Assembly (NCBI GenBank): GCA_016110215.1
Contig: JADWQD010000002.1
Location: 1,674,001 to 1,738,000, forward strand
DNA: 64,000 nucleotides
Direction of reading: 5' to 3'
Origin: Capronia americana
Taxonomy: Eukaryota; Ascomycota; Eurotiomycetes; Chaetothyriales; Herpotrichiellaceae
Shown here: one piece after another, positions 63,563-64,000 of the stretch
Numbering within the stretch: the first letter of the stretch is position 1
Layout of the letters: the number at the start of each line of letters is the position of its first letter
The notes under the pieces: generated by a model
Databases searched by the model: none
What the model saw: the letters and a program-made list of their open reading frames with translations, nothing else
What the model was told of the DNA's origin: nothing
Translations under genes and position numbers: made by a program

Positions 63563-63817
63563 CTTTGATCGAGGTGTATGGAGTACTTGAATCTGTCTGA
63601 AGCCATGGGAACAGATTGTACGTAGTGCTGTCGAGTGCTGTACTGAGAAAAAGTTGGTGCGATGTGATTGGCTGAGTGGCCGGCGACGCGTGAGAGAGCC
63701 GTGCCTGCATCCTGGACATGCTGTGTAGTCTTTCTTCCTACTGACCCTCACGCCTGCTTCAATTCGAGCTCCCGCACTCTTCCTCGCTCTCAGCATCCTT
63801 CCTTCTGCCAGCCCACA
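63563..63817. promoter_or_regulatory. Bidirectional promoter, URN1-like/proteasome alpha
   Basis: 255 bp separate the divergent ATGs, so both genes probably share regulatory sequence. No canonical element was recognised. Confidence 0.45.
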
Positions 63818-64000
63818 ATGTCTCGAAGATACGATTCAAGAGTACGTCCGTTCTTCCGTTGCTGGAGGAATACGCCGTCCGAGATGTGTGTTCCGTCAAT
63901 GCTAATCTACAACTCCGCAGACGACCATCTTCTCCCCGGAAGGTCGGTTATACCAAGTCGAATACGCGCTCGAGGCCATCTCGCATGCCGGTACAGCTCT
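63818..64000 (+). CDS. pre9: 20S proteasome subunit alpha, PRE9/PSMA4 type, 5' end
   Basis: Partial gene leaving the right edge. Exon 1 (63818-63841, MSRRYDSR) joins exon 2 (63921-64000) across a 79-bp intron with GTACGT and CCGCAG. The product begins MSRRYDSR then TTIFSPEGRLYQVEYALEAI, the proteasome alpha-subunit signature; the MSRRYDSRTT start and SHAGTA continuation fit the alpha3 (PRE9, animal PSMA4) subunit, part of the gating ring of the 20S core. The rest lies beyond the window. Confidence 0.93.
   Translation, partial: MSRRYDSRVRPFFRCWRNTPSEMCVPSMLIYNSADDHLLPGRSVIPSRIRARGHLACRYSS

Overview
This is nuclear DNA of a filamentous ascomycete, most likely Dothideomycetes or a close relative. 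The clues are short introns (mostly 43-113 bp) with GTAAGT/GTATGT/GTGAGT donors and CTAAC-type branch points, roughly 50-55% GC by eye, compact genes, and lineage-typical proteins (TCO89-type TORC1 subunit, RMT2, a DUF1996 secreted protein, fungal Zn2Cys6 and TALE regulators). There are no rRNA genes, no tRNA I could recognise, no CRISPR array and no transposon. The exon joins given here are read by eye from splice consensus and reading frame.

Layout. 1-435: 3' end of an F-box/WD40 (Cdc4-type) gene. 1771-3016 (-): PIC2/MIR1-type mitochondrial carrier. 3828-6539 (-): Zn2Cys6 transcription factor. 7622-8526 (+): five-exon gene of unknown function with an internal duplication. 9834-12106 (+): secreted DUF1996 protein with a Ser/Thr-rich tail. 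12594-15407 (+): 937-residue orphan, possibly mitochondrial. 15408-20418: 5 kb without a convincing gene, leading to a TALE homeodomain gene at 20419-21665 (+). 24214-26145 (+): a CPR-like FAD/NADPH reductase without a flavodoxin domain. 27220-29022 (-): GH47 mannosidase. 29411-30196 (+): MED20. 31331-32902 (-): RTT103-like CID protein. 34549-35450 (+): clathrin light chain. 36172-40254 (-): 1360-residue orphan. About 40461-41016 (-): a small spliced gene of uncertain 3' structure. 41108-42316 (+): RMT2. 43050-43922 (+): short-chain dehydrogenase. 44260-44707 (-): a 72-residue spliced Cys-rich gene that a plain ORF scan misses. 45683-46231 (-): secreted Cys-rich, probably GPI-anchored protein. 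46442-48905 (-): fused pseudouridine-phosphate glycosidase/pseudouridine kinase. 49229-50640 (+): dienelactone-hydrolase-like protein with an NTF2-like tail. 51067-52851 (-): TCO89. 55880-57184 (+): KdsD/KpsF-like SIS protein. 57308-58198 (-): ZNF830-like. 58768-61350 (+): BYE1. 62051-63562 (-): URN1-like WW/FF protein. 63818 to the window end (+): 20S proteasome alpha subunit PRE9/PSMA4.

The window is mainly housekeeping: RNA polymerase II and RNA processing (MED20, RTT103, BYE1, URN1, ZNF830), trafficking, glycan trimming, TORC1, proteasome and mitochondrial transport, mixed with several orphans. No biosynthetic cluster or defence-like system is visible. The most novel items are the FMN-domain-less diflavin-type reductase with a CCGGGCC motif, the 1360-residue Cys-clustered orphan, the 72-residue Cys-rich protein, and the bacterial-type SIS isomerase in an organism with no obvious need for KDO.
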